From: Cylindrospermum sp. FACHB-282
GTDB lineage: Bacteria > Cyanobacteriota > Cyanobacteriia > Cyanobacteriales > Nostocaceae
Length of the DNA stretch: 64,000 nt
Direction of reading: 5' to 3'
Assembly: GCF_014697195.1 (NCBI RefSeq)
Contig: NZ_JACJRJ010000015.1
Span: 57,700 to 121,699, forward strand
Each line of letters opens with the position of its first letter. Positions within the stretch are counted from its first letter, which is position 1. The notes beneath the pieces are model-generated. The model had not been told where the DNA came from, searched no databases, and was given only the letters and a program-made list of their open reading frames with translations. The position numbers and the translations under genes are program-made. Below, one piece after another: positions 10,775-19,480 of this stretch.

Positions 10775-11317
10775 AGTGGTAAGCCAGTTATTCATATCAC
10801 CCAAGGCACTGTATCAACCCAGGCAGATGACTTAATTCTCCCCACAATTCAAGCACTGGCTGATGAAAACGTCTTAGTTGTGGCAACTACAGGTGGTAAA
10901 CCAGTTGATAGTTTGAAACTCGATTCAATACCAAAAAATGTCAGGTTAGAACCTTTTATTCCTCATTACCATCTGTTACCTTATGTAGATGTCATGGTGA
11001 CTAACGGTGGATACAACGGTGTACAAATTGCCCTAGCAAATGGTGTACCGATGGTTGCAGCAGGTCAAACTGAAGAGAAACCAGAAATCTGTACCCGCAT
11101 TGAGTGGGCAGGTGTGGGAATTAATTTGCAAACCAATACACCAACACCAACACAAATAAAAAAAGCCGTGAAAAGAATTCTCGCCTCACCTGAATATCGA
11201 CATCGGGCGGAACTGCTGAAAGCCAAAATTAACAGTTATAATGCACCTACTCAAGCTGCTATTCTGCTAGAAAAATTAGCAGCAACTAAACAGCCTATTT
11301 TGAGAACTAATTCTTGA
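10775..11317 (+). pseudogene. C-terminal fragment of a GT1 (MGT/UDP-glucosyltransferase) family enzyme
   Basis: The open frame from 10,775 reads KPVIHITQGTVST, then LVVATTGGKPVD, FIPHYHLLPYVDVMVTNGGY and GVPMVAAGQTEEKPE. This is the nucleotide-sugar-binding C-terminal half of macrolide/UDP-glucuronosyl-type transferases. The first ATG (10,880) lies inside this fold, and about 200-220 residues of the acceptor domain are missing. Upstream (10,640-10,745) is repeat-like sequence. A truncated pseudogene is the simplest reading; a short product from the internal ATG would not be an enzyme. Confidence 0.7.
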
Positions 11318-11495
11318 AAAAATAACGCGGCTAACTTGAATCGAATTTAGCTTTACTTGATTAATAACAGATTTTAAAGAACATAAAATAAACGACTTTT
11401 AACTAAATCTGGAGGAAGAATGAAACCAAATTCTATTTACTGATAATTGACGACTATAAATGTTAGACTAAATTTAGGAAGATTAAGAGGTTAAT

Positions 11496-12068
11496 ATGAC
11501 TGCTCTAATCCTCAACCTCCACCCCAGCATTGAGTTAACAGATGAACAATTTCTACAACTCTGTCAGCACAATCGAGATTTGCGCCTAGAACGGACGGCT
11601 GAGGGAGAATTAATTATTATGCCACCAACGGGATGGGAAACTGGAAATCGGAATAGCCGACTAACGCAGCGCTTAGGTAATTGGACAGATGCTGATGGTA
11701 CAGGCTTGGCTTTTGACTCTTCTACAGGTTTTAAACTCCCCAATGGTGCAGATCGTTCTCCTGATGCCTCTTGGGTGAAACGAGACAGATTAGTAGCCCT
11801 CAATCCAGATCCAGCCAAATTTCTGCCCATAGCTCCCGATTTTGTGGCCGAATTACGCTCCGCTACAGATAATTTGGAAAAACTGCAACGCAAAATGCAG
11901 GAATATATTGACAACGGTGTACGTTTAGGTTGGCTAATTGATCCTCAAAACCAACGGGTAGAAATTTATCGCCCACAGCAAGAAGTTGAGATATTGCAAT
12001 CGCCTACTAGTTTATCAGGAGAAGAGGTACTGCCTGGATTTATGCTAGATTTGGCGCAAATTTTGTAA
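11496..12068 (+). CDS. Uma2-family (DUF820) PD-(D/E)XK nuclease-like protein
   Basis: 190 residues, matching the very abundant cyanobacterial Uma2 family. Landmarks are the LRLERTAEGELIIMPPTG start region, NRNSRLTQRLGNW, DRSPDASWVKRDR with the conserved Asp, and PDFVAELRSATD followed by a helix and WLIDPQNQRVEIY. The acidic Asp/Glu pair follows the restriction-endonuclease-like fold. No partner gene is seen and the biological role of the family is unsettled; many copies occur per genome. AGGAAGATTAAGAGG upstream may provide the ribosome site. Confidence 0.85.
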   Translation: MTALILNLHPSIELTDEQFLQLCQHNRDLRLERTAEGELIIMPPTGWETGNRNSRLTQRLGNWTDADGTGLAFDSSTGFKLPNGADRSPDASWVKRDRLVALNPDPAKFLPIAPDFVAELRSATDNLEKLQRKMQEYIDNGVRLGWLIDPQNQRVEIYRPQQEVEILQSPTSLSGEEVLPGFMLDLAQIL

Positions 12069-12144
12069 ACATTCTATTATGTTCACGAATATGAAGCAGA
12101 GCCTCAATAAAGATTGTTTTTAGGGGGAATCTGAAGAACCAAAA

Positions 12145-13380
12145 TTATAATTGGTTCAACAGTAAAAATGCTGTTTGGAACAACCCAACAACAAAACCCA
12201 AAACACCGCCTAAAGTCACAATTGCCTGCAATTCATTTTTGACAATTCCCTCAATTGCCGCTTCTAAATCAGCAGGTGAAGTTGATTTCACCCGATCAAC
12301 AATCACTTGATCTATCGACAAAATCGGAATCACCTGAGCCACAATTACTTCTAAATCTCTTTCCAAATAGCGCTCTAAAATTAGAGCTAACTCTTGACTG
12401 ACGACTTCTAAGGAAGAACTGACAACAGGTGAAGTACTAAGACGATCTAAAAGCAAGACAGAAATATTTTCCCAGTCAACGGAGTCGGTTAATCCTTGTA
12501 ACACATCGCTGCCACTGCTTTGTAAGTAATGGCGGACGCTTTCCCTGGTGGTTTTTCGCAGTTGGCGTACTGTCCCCATTGGCAAGTTTTGTAAAGATAA
12601 ATTTTGCAGGATTTTCTTGAGGCGATCGCGCATTTGCAAATCTTGACTCAATTCTTGCAAGCGTTTGTTCGTAGCCTCTTTTTCATCTAAGCAAAATGTT
12701 CGTAGTCGCGTCAGCGTATTGCGTAAGCCAAATAAATTTGCCACTACCCAGTAAGTACCGCTGGTTTTTTCCCGAAAGCTTTCATCAATAATTTGAATTG
12801 TGCGATCAGTCAAAAAATCAACTACTGCCTGTCGCAGTATATCCGGTGGTAGCACTACCTCCAACGACCAATCTGCCAGCCGCGTGGCTTGTTCTTCACT
12901 CAGTTGAAATTCCAGCAATACCAGGTCAAAAATTTGATTGATCTGCACTTCCAAAAAATCTTCCCGTCGCGCCAAAACCTTGAGGAGTCGTGGCAAAGAT
13001 TCTCCTAACAAATCACGCAAAATTCCCGCCACAATTTTGGCGCTTTTCTGGTTTTTATCAACTTGAATTTGTTCGATAGCCAGCCGTAATAACCAGAGAA
13101 TTGCTCCTTGGACTCGTTCGGTTTCCAAAAGACGCCGCGCCAGTTTTTGCAATTCTTCTGGCGTCAACAGTGACCCCATAATTGTATCGGAGATATTCTT
13201 CGCTAGACGTTCCTGGTTGCGGGGAATCAATCCAGGGGTAAACGGTACTCTTCGTCCGAAAATATAAAATGCCCTGTAGGGACGAAATAACATTTTTATG
13301 GCTATATCGTTTGTGAAATAGCCAATTATTCCACCCAGAACAGGGGCCGATACATAAAGCCAAAGATGAGACCAATCCAC
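12145..13380 (-). CDS. DUF445 family membrane protein
   Basis: 411 residues. The N-terminus has a hydrophobic helix with [20 protein letters not shown], and there is a C-terminal helix ([19 protein letters not shown]). Both are hallmarks of DUF445 (YheB/YjiN-like) proteins. Between them lies a long, charged, helical region resembling a stalk. Family function is unknown; Gram-positive relatives have been linked to the cell envelope. The TATTTTCGGACG-type context gives no clear regulation. It is monocistronic on the minus strand. Confidence 0.85.
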   Translation of the reverse strand: MDWSHLWLYVSAPVLGGIIGYFTNDIAIKMLFRPYRAFYIFGRRVPFTPGLIPRNQERLAKNISDTIMGSLLTPEELQKLARRLLETERVQGAILWLLRLAIEQIQVDKNQKSAKIVAGILRDLLGESLPRLLKVLARREDFLEVQINQIFDLVLLEFQLSEEQATRLADWSLEVVLPPDILRQAVVDFLTDRTIQIIDESFREKTSGTYWVVANLFGLRNTLTRLRTFCLDEKEATNKRLQELSQDLQMRDRLKKILQNLSLQNLPMGTVRQLRKTTRESVRHYLQSSGSDVLQGLTDSVDWENISVLLLDRLSTSPVVSSSLEVVSQELALILERYLERDLEVIVAQVIPILSIDQVIVDRVKSTSPADLEAAIEGIVKNELQAIVTLGGVLGFVVGLFQTAFLLLNQL

Positions 13381-13496
13381 AGGATTTTGGATTTTGGATT
13401 AGGATTTGGGGATAAGCGTTTGGAAAAAAGGTAATTGGGAAATAAGGTAATTGGAAAAAACCATTAGCCATTACCTATTAGCCAATGTGACATACT

Positions 13497-13526
13497 CCTA
13501 CACTTTATGCTTGCATAAAGTGTAGG
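13497..13526. repeat. Perfect 14-bp stem hairpin at the element's left end
   Basis: CCTACACTTTATGC, two bases, then its exact reverse complement GCATAAAGTGTAGG. It directly follows GACATACTCC. In IS200/IS605 elements such subterminal hairpins are what the HUH transposase recognises. Confidence 0.8.
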
Positions 13527-13803
13527 CTTCTCAGAGACTCCCGGTATCCCGTCGGACATTAACTGAGCTTTATTTTAATTCCACGAGATGCCCCTCCGCA
13601 GAATTGAACAAGTACAAAATATGTTCAACCTATGTACTGTCAGAGTTTTACCTACCCACAGAAAGCAAACATAAGTATCTGTTACTGGGTAGAACCCCAT
13701 ACTCTGAGTTTTCAAGGTACAGAGTGCAGGAAGCCGTTAGCTATTAATTTGATTAAACCTGCACTACTTAAGCATATCATGGTTACGGTGAATCGTCGTA
13801 AAT

Positions 13804-13962
13804 ATGTCTAGAATAAACAGAGTTGAAACAAGGCTTAATGATAGAGAGTTGGCACTTTTGAAGGAGTTTGCACAAAGCTTGGATATACCGATGTCTGAAG
13901 CGCTAAGAACCCTAGTTCAAAGCTTGGCGATTCGTCGCCCACCCCACTCCCTCAGCGAGTGA
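13804..13962 (+). CDS. Ribbon-helix-helix (CopG/Arc-type) small DNA-binding protein
   Basis: 52 residues. A basic strand (RINRVETRLND) is followed by a helix (RELALLKEFAQSLDI), a turn (PMSEA) and a second helix (LRTLVQSLAIRR), which is the RHH pattern. The coding 3' end runs into the hairpin that forms the right part of the small IS605-like element, so gene and element evolved together. It probably binds the element's own DNA as an autoregulator or as a relic of transposition control. No toxin partner lies beside it. Confidence 0.65.
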   Translation: MSRINRVETRLNDRELALLKEFAQSLDIPMSEALRTLVQSLAIRRPPHSLSE

Positions 13963-14010
13963 TAGTCGCTATTGATCGGGGGTGGGACTTCTTACCGCCC
14001 AAAAATTCAT

Positions 14011-14056
14011 CTCATCACTCCCCTATGGGGGTGAGTGAGAGGCTTCTTTTTGTTTT
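14011..14056 (+). terminator. Rho-independent terminator-like stem-loop
   Basis: CTCATCACTCCCC, loop TAT, then GGGGGTGAGTGAG with one bulge and one G:T pair, followed by CTTCTTTTTGTTTT. It could end RHH transcription, and it may also be part of the element's right-end structure. Confidence 0.5.
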
Positions 14057-14065
14057 AGCTAAAAT

Positions 14066-14758
14066 CTAAAATTTGCTGACCACTAGCACTCCCATCATAC
14101 CGTTAGCGATAGGATAGTGAGTTACAGATGCAAAACCAACTTGACGCGCTAACTCTATTTGCTCTCCTCCGATGGGAAAACGGTCTAAGCTGGGACTGAT
14201 ATAAGCATATTCTTCCTTGACGCCTAAATTAGTTGCTAGTGGGACGACGAAATGGTTCAAATACCACTGCTGAAAGGCGCGAAATTGCTCATTACTGGGT
14301 CGATGAAAGTCTAAAATCGCAGCTTTGGCATTAGGTTTGAGGACACGGTATAACTCTTGAAGACTGCGAGGAATATCTTTAACATTTCTTAAACCATAGC
14401 CCATTGTGGCGGCGTCAAATTGGTTGTCGCCAAAGGGTAAATTTAACACGTCGGCTTCTACCCAAGTAATAGGTCTTTGGGGGTATTGCCAATGTGAGCG
14501 TTCTTTGGCAGTTTCTAGGAGGTTTGGGGAAAAGTCAACTCCATATACCTGTCCTGTTGAGCCGACACGCCGTCCCAAACGGAGGGCTAAGTCTCCACTA
14601 CCGCAGCACAAGTCTAGGCAAGTATCTCCTGGTTGGGGGTTGCTCCATTTTACTGCCATTTCTTTCCATATTCGGTGTTGTCCCAGACTCAACCAATCGT
14701 TTAACTGGTCATACACTGGAGCAATACGGTTAAAAATAGCGCGAATTTCGTTAGTCAT
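14066..14758 (-). CDS. menG: MenG/UbiE-type quinone C-methyltransferase
   Basis: 230 residues with class I SAM-methyltransferase motifs: LDLCCGSGDLALRLG (motif I), VYGVDFSPNLLE (post-I Asp), and the UbiE/MenG signatures near FDAATMGYGLRNV and VLKPNAKAAILDFH. In cyanobacteria this enzyme performs the last methylation of phylloquinone, the photosystem I quinone (2-phytyl-1,4-naphthoquinone methyltransferase). It starts 29 bases after the stop of the receiver-GAF gene on the same strand, so the two may be co-transcribed. Confidence 0.9.
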   Translation of the reverse strand: MTNEIRAIFNRIAPVYDQLNDWLSLGQHRIWKEMAVKWSNPQPGDTCLDLCCGSGDLALRLGRRVGSTGQVYGVDFSPNLLETAKERSHWQYPQRPITWVEADVLNLPFGDNQFDAATMGYGLRNVKDIPRSLQELYRVLKPNAKAAILDFHRPSNEQFRAFQQWYLNHFVVPLATNLGVKEEYAYISPSLDRFPIGGEQIELARQVGFASVTHYPIANGMMGVLVVSKF

Positions 14759-14787
14759 TGATCATTAGTCAATGGTAGGACAAATAA

Positions 14788-15768
14788 CTACACAGTGGGT
14801 TGATGGTTACGACTACTAGTAAGGGCGATCGCTACTAGTTCTGCTGATAAATGAATCAGCTTGATTTCGTCTTCTCGCAAAGTGCAGGGTTGTTTCCACT
14901 GTAGTGACAACACCCCCAAAATTTCCGAACGGTAGCTAATAGGGATAATTAGATGTGCTTGCACACCATTATTACTATAATGATTAATACCATCTAATTT
15001 AGAATCTTTAGGTATATTCAAGGATATTTGGATTTTCTCAGTGGCGATCGCATCTTGGGTCAGGGGGTCTTGTGCTAGCCAATTTTCTATTGTCCCCGTT
15101 TCGCTGTAAGTTCCTTGAGTCGCAACCAGGGCATTGCCCTCTATGAGTTGTAAAATACAGCCATCCGCCGCAAAAGTTTCACTAAAAGCCTTAGCAATGG
15201 GTGCTAGAGTCTCTTCTAAACTAGAAGCTGCTTGGGTTAAATCCACCAAAACATTCAGCAGTTCCATTTGGGCATGGGCCCGGCGCAATTCTTCTGTCCG
15301 TTGCTTAAGCAAGTCGTAGGTTTCTGCGGCTCTTTGCACTACAGCCTTCAGTTCCCCAGGATCCCAAGGCTTGGTAATGTATTTGTAGACTTGCCCAGCG
15401 TTAATTGCCTCTACCAAGTCTTCAATATCAGTAAACCCGGTGAGAATTATCCTTACCGTATCGGGAAACTGCGGTACAGTCTTGCTCAGAAACTCTGTAC
15501 CTTTCATTTCCGGCATCCGTTGATCGGAGATAATAACTGCCACTTCTCCTTCTGCTGCCAATACTTCTAGAGCGTTGATGCCGCTATCAGCTTTTAAAAC
15601 CTGAAAGTCCCGCCGAAAGGTGCGATAAAGCAGATCAAGATTATCTGGCTCATCGTCTACTACAAGGATTTTGAGTTTTTTCGGTCGTTCGAGAGTCATT
15701 AACGGACGGGGGGCTTTATTAAATTCGAGATTGGGATTATTCATAAGATAACTGCTGGAAATTTTCAC
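14788..15768 (-). CDS. Response regulator with receiver, coiled coil and GAF domain
   Basis: 326 residues. The receiver (about residues 30-150) has KILVVDDEPDN, phosphoacceptor Asp in IISDQRMPEM, and the conserved Lys in YITKPWDPGEL. A helical linker (RTEELRRAHAQMELLN) leads to a GAF domain with DGCILQLIEGNALV and HLIIPISYRSEILGVLSLQW. There is no DNA-binding or enzymatic output, so it likely acts through protein contacts or as an input module. An alternative start at MNNPNLEFN (residue 9) is possible. It lies upstream of menG. Confidence 0.85.
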   Translation of the reverse strand: MKISSSYLMNNPNLEFNKAPRPLMTLERPKKLKILVVDDEPDNLDLLYRTFRRDFQVLKADSGINALEVLAAEGEVAVIISDQRMPEMKGTEFLSKTVPQFPDTVRIILTGFTDIEDLVEAINAGQVYKYITKPWDPGELKAVVQRAAETYDLLKQRTEELRRAHAQMELLNVLVDLTQAASSLEETLAPIAKAFSETFAADGCILQLIEGNALVATQGTYSETGTIENWLAQDPLTQDAIATEKIQISLNIPKDSKLDGINHYSNNGVQAHLIIPISYRSEILGVLSLQWKQPCTLREDEIKLIHLSAELVAIALTSSRNHQPTV

Positions 15769-16472
15769 CGTTTTGTTATATTACATACCAAGCTTAGTTA
15801 AGAATAGCCTTCTAGATGAAAAATAGGGCGGATTTCACCCATCTAAAAGTGAATATCACAGCAGAAAAAGCTGCCTGCCCAAATTCCGAACCCAAGAAAA
15901 TTGATGCCATCCCCACCAAATGAATTGGCAAAAGCCAGAAGACACAAGGCACAAGGGAAGCCCCATGAATAAATTGTAGAGCTTTCAAACAAGAACGCCT
16001 TTTTTAAAAGGGCTTTGCGCGAGAAAAAATCCTTTTACCATTTTTGTAAATAAATTTAGGGACTTTAAACCCTGTGGCAGAGTCCAAAAATATATTGCCT
16101 ATTGCCCTCTGCCTTTTTTTGGTAACTGGGCGTAAATCAATAAATATTCACACTCCTTACGGAAAACTTGTGTATAGCTTGTATTGGGGACAACTTTTAA
16201 CTGACTAATGACTACTGACGACTAGGGTTTAGTTTGAGATTCCTTTATTGCTACCGTCTGATAAATAATTTGTGCGGTATTCCCTACCTTAGTTTACGAT
16301 GGTGACTGCTAAGAGTTGTTGATAACTCCAGATTTTAGCTGGCAGTCGAGTAATTTTGTGCGGGCACTTATTAAGATTAAAATAAGTTAAAGCTCTTACT
16401 CCAGAATTGTTAACGACGTTTTTATTGCCAGGGCTGTGTAGCCACTGGGTTTCCAAACATCTGAGAAATTTT
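15769..16472. other. 704-base intergenic region without a recognised gene
   Basis: Between the divergent regulator and raf1. No ORF with protein-like composition and no tRNA-like cloverleaf was seen. It contains T-runs (for example after TTGCCCTCTGCC near 16,110), GCCTTTTTTAAAAGGGC, which can fold as a small stem near 15,999, and AT-rich sequence before raf1. It could hold the promoters of both flanking genes. Confidence 0.4.
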
Positions 16473-17561
16473 ATGACTGATCTACCACCCAACACCCAAA
16501 ATCACGAAGATCCTACTAATAATGATTTAGCACAAGAGTTGCTGATCAAGTTGAGGCAGAAGCAAGGTAACTGGGTGGAATGGGGAGTAGCGATCGCCTA
16601 TCTGCAAAAAGCTGGTTACAATGGCCAAGAAATTTTTGAAGCTACTGGATTTGAGCCACTGCTACAAAATCAGTTGACTGTTGGCTCCCAAGTTTATAGC
16701 TCTTTAGAAAAGTTTGGCGCCTCAGAGGCAGCGCGATCGCACTACAGCACACGCGGCAGCGAGGTATTATATGAACTACGTTTGCTCGCCCAAGAAGACC
16801 GGGCCGCAGCGGCTGAACTGACCTTTGTCCATAAACTCGGCATTGAAGAGGTGCGAGATGTAGCCAAAGGAATTAAAGATTACTCTTATTTCTCCATCTT
16901 GCCAGAAGGGTTTTCTGCCCATCCAGGAGATGCGATCGCTTATCAAGCTTGGAAATTAGCACGCCAATACTCAGATTTTCAAGAGCGATCGCGCCTGATC
17001 GCCAAAGGTTTGCGCTTTGCTCACACCCAAACAGCTAGACAAAAAATCGAAGAACTACTCCTTGATTTTACCGTCACACCCAAGCGTCCAGCCCCAACCT
17101 TACCCTTTTACCGCCTAGAGTCGGAAGAAGAATTACCCCGCATCTTACCTTTGGTTGGTGAGTTGCCATTAACACCACAAGATTTAAAAGCTGTACCAAT
17201 AATTACTGAAATTGAACCATTTCGCATTGTCAAATTTAGCGGCGAACAAGCTTGGGTACCGTTACCAGGTTGGCAAGTGCTGTTGGGTGCCGAAGATCCA
17301 GTAGTAATTATTGCCAATAGCGATATCTTCCCGTTGCAGTCACAAAACAAGCCAACCCCAGTCCTCGTAGTTATAGATCGGGCACAACGAGAATGGGATG
17401 AATCCAGCTACTTTGTAGTTGACAAAGCAGGTGAATTAGATTTTAAGTGGTTTGAAACTGCCCCAGAAGTTCCCCTGCTAGGGAAAATTATTGTGATTGT
17501 CCGTCCTAAGAAAATCCTTGATGAAAACTTGACTAAGGATGTTTGGCAAATTGACGAATAA
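16473..17561 (+). CDS. raf1: Rubisco accumulation factor 1
   Basis: Assembly chaperone that binds RbcL dimers after chaperonin folding and helps form the RbcL8 core. The product is 362 residues from the ATG at 16,473 (MTDLPPNTQ). An in-frame ATG at 16,407 would add 22 residues unlike the family. The N-terminal helical domain (ELLIKLRQKQGNWVEWGVAI, then LQKAGYNGQEIFEATGFEP) and the C-terminal beta domain (FRIVKFSGEQAWVPLPGW to the acidic end) match the two-domain Raf1 architecture. Monocistronic; a heptamer-repeat tract follows. Confidence 0.93.
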   Translation: MTDLPPNTQNHEDPTNNDLAQELLIKLRQKQGNWVEWGVAIAYLQKAGYNGQEIFEATGFEPLLQNQLTVGSQVYSSLEKFGASEAARSHYSTRGSEVLYELRLLAQEDRAAAAELTFVHKLGIEEVRDVAKGIKDYSYFSILPEGFSAHPGDAIAYQAWKLARQYSDFQERSRLIAKGLRFAHTQTARQKIEELLLDFTVTPKRPAPTLPFYRLESEEELPRILPLVGELPLTPQDLKAVPIITEIEPFRIVKFSGEQAWVPLPGWQVLLGAEDPVVIIANSDIFPLQSQNKPTPVLVVIDRAQREWDESSYFVVDKAGELDFKWFETAPEVPLLGKIIVIVRPKKILDENLTKDVWQIDE

Positions 17562-17563
17562 CT

Positions 17564-17626
17564 GGGTAATGGGTAATGGGTAATGGGTAATTGGTAATGG
17601 GTAATGGGTAATGGGTAATGGGTAAT
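17564..17626. repeat. Tandem GGGTAAT heptamer repeat
   Basis: About nine copies of GGGTAAT, one degenerate (TTGGTAAT). They sit between raf1 and the convergent glycosyltransferase, followed by T-rich TTTTTTTCCCAATTCCCAAT. The same heptamer appears in the 935-990 region. This is a short tandem repeat typical of this group. Confidence 0.75.
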
Positions 17627-17651
17627 TTTTTTTCCCAATTCCCAATATTAG

Positions 17652-19373
17652 TTACAGAACATTGGCGCAGCGATAAAGCTGATAGGGAACACCAATGCGA
17701 TGGTGCTGTGTGGGGTCTATAGTGCAGCTAGTTTGCCTAGCAAGTGCTAATTGGGGGGGATAGTCCCGCCGTCTCATTCCTGGCCCCACAAACCACAAAT
17801 TTAACTGAGATATTCCTGGTGTGGACTGTGGAGAAAGCTTGCTGATCACAGCAAAAAAATCAGGAGATTCCTGTAAAAAAGCCAAACCATCGGCATTTAT
17901 AGCGGAATTGTGCCGAACCGGATTTTTTAGATCATCATTTCTGATTTTCTCTACTGCCAAAGCAAAACTTAATCCCAATGCCACATCTTGATAACTTTTA
18001 TATTTCACCACTAGCATTAGGGGTACTGCTGGTTCTATATTCATATTCTTGGCGACTTGTTCAGGCTGAAAGGGCTTTTGAAACGCCAAGTTAGAAACAA
18101 CAAAAATAGAACTAATCATCCCAACCAGCAAAAAAATTAATATAGAATTTTGAATTTTGAATTTTGCATTTTGAATTTTCCCTAGACTGGCTGCTAGTAG
18201 AGCGCAAAAACTGGGATAGTAAACAAAGTTATAGCGGGGAACGACAGTAATATCTTTGCCAAATAAATAGGCAATAGCAAAAAATTGTAACAAAACGAAA
18301 ATAGTAAAACTTAAAAGCGTTAGTGTGGCTGAATGAGTGGTATTTTGTGACCACAGCAGCTTTAAACCTGAGAATACTTGCCTACCCAGCCAAATAGCAA
18401 ATATCACCATTAACAAGCCACAAATCACGGCAATTGGTAGGGGCTGATTTTCTACAGGGAGAGCAATTACCATTAGCACCCAGTTAATTAGAGTTTGATA
18501 TAGAGGTGCAACGATGGTGGGAGATGGTAACCAACTGGTTTCTGAACGGTTAACATGACTCAATGTCACCAACAACCAGGGAAGGAAGCTAATGACAACG
18601 CCACTGGTAGAGAGGATTAGTACTAGCCAGATTTGGCGAAGCTGTTTTATTTTTGCCCTACCCCAATACATCAGCAGAAGTAGTGTAGCGATTTCGGCAA
18701 TAAAAGCGAGAGCAAAAAAGTAGTGAACATAAAGACCGATACTATTAATAATTGCCCATAACAGCCAAACCCAAAACCTGATTCGAGAATGCTCGAAGAT
18801 ATCTCGCTGAATTTGCATCAGCAAGAATAATGCTAAAGTGATGATTAGCATAGGTTGGGTGTAGTGTCTTGATTCTTGGGAAAGATAAACGGCAAAGGGG
18901 GAAACTGCCATGATCAACGCGGCGATGATTCCAGATTTTGGGGAAAAAGCAATCCGATTGACACCATAAATTGCGGCGATCGCCAATACACCAAATAAAG
19001 CCGGGAGCGATCGCAATTTTGCCATCCACTCTGTCCCCAAAGGACTCATCCACCCTAACCAACTGTACATTCCACAAAAAAACAGCGGCGGATGGGTAGA
19101 CTGAGTAGCAATGTTTGCGGCAATTTGCTCACAACTCACCCCAGGCTGAAAAGTAAAAATTTCCTGCACGCGGTTCAGAGGAAAGACTACATCCAAAGGC
19201 AAATCATGGTAATTTTTACCCAAGCTGAAAATGGCAGTAATCACCTCATCCATCCACAGAGGTTTTAAGCCTAGATGCCAAAAACGCAAGATAGCACCAA
19301 GGGCAATCACCCCAACCAAACCCAGATAATGTAGAGAAAGTCGGCGATTTGTCATTATTGAGTTATTAGCCAT
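17652..19373 (-). CDS. GT39/ArnT-like membrane glycosyltransferase
   Basis: 573 residues with 11-13 hydrophobic helices. The first extracytoplasmic loop carries the family acidic motif in LKPLWMDEVITA (conserved Asp-Glu), and the THPPLFF segment is typical of dolichyl/undecaprenyl-phosphate-sugar mannosyltransferases (PMT_2/GT39). Such enzymes move a sugar from a polyprenyl phosphate to a lipid, glycan or protein on the outer side of the membrane. The acceptor is unknown. A second start MTNRRLSLHY (7 residues in) is possible. An AT-rich stretch in the coding sequence near 18,150 reads IQNAKFKIQNSI, a frequent intergenic-repeat-derived peptide. Confidence 0.85.
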   Translation of the reverse strand: MANNSIMTNRRLSLHYLGLVGVIALGAILRFWHLGLKPLWMDEVITAIFSLGKNYHDLPLDVVFPLNRVQEIFTFQPGVSCEQIAANIATQSTHPPLFFCGMYSWLGWMSPLGTEWMAKLRSLPALFGVLAIAAIYGVNRIAFSPKSGIIAALIMAVSPFAVYLSQESRHYTQPMLIITLALFLLMQIQRDIFEHSRIRFWVWLLWAIINSIGLYVHYFFALAFIAEIATLLLLMYWGRAKIKQLRQIWLVLILSTSGVVISFLPWLLVTLSHVNRSETSWLPSPTIVAPLYQTLINWVLMVIALPVENQPLPIAVICGLLMVIFAIWLGRQVFSGLKLLWSQNTTHSATLTLLSFTIFVLLQFFAIAYLFGKDITVVPRYNFVYYPSFCALLAASLGKIQNAKFKIQNSILIFLLVGMISSIFVVSNLAFQKPFQPEQVAKNMNIEPAVPLMLVVKYKSYQDVALGLSFALAVEKIRNDDLKNPVRHNSAINADGLAFLQESPDFFAVISKLSPQSTPGISQLNLWFVGPGMRRRDYPPQLALARQTSCTIDPTQHHRIGVPYQLYRCANVL

Positions 19374-19480
19374 CTATTAATTTGTAATTGAAGATTTTTC
19401 ACCACAGATAAACAAAGAAAATAACCGAAGATTATTCATATCTGCGGTTTAGGAATTACGTTTAAAATCTAAAATTCTCT

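Larger units (their letters stand above)
13489..14056. mobile_element. Small IS200/IS605-like nonautonomous element carrying an RHH gene
   Basis: The left edge has GACATACTCC, the same decamer that borders the TnpB element at 29,136. A strong hairpin follows it immediately. The interior (about 13,550-13,790) is noncoding and the only gene is a 52-residue ribbon-helix-helix ORF. The right side has nested hairpins: CCCACCCC near 13,937 pairs with GGGGTGGG near 13,979, then the 14,011-14,040 stem-loop. No transposase is present. Exact ends, especially the right one, are not certain. Confidence 0.5.

Noticed and set aside
15769..16472. Structured small RNA or riboswitch before raf1
   Set aside because: Only one small stem and T-rich runs were seen; no known riboswitch or sRNA core was recognised.
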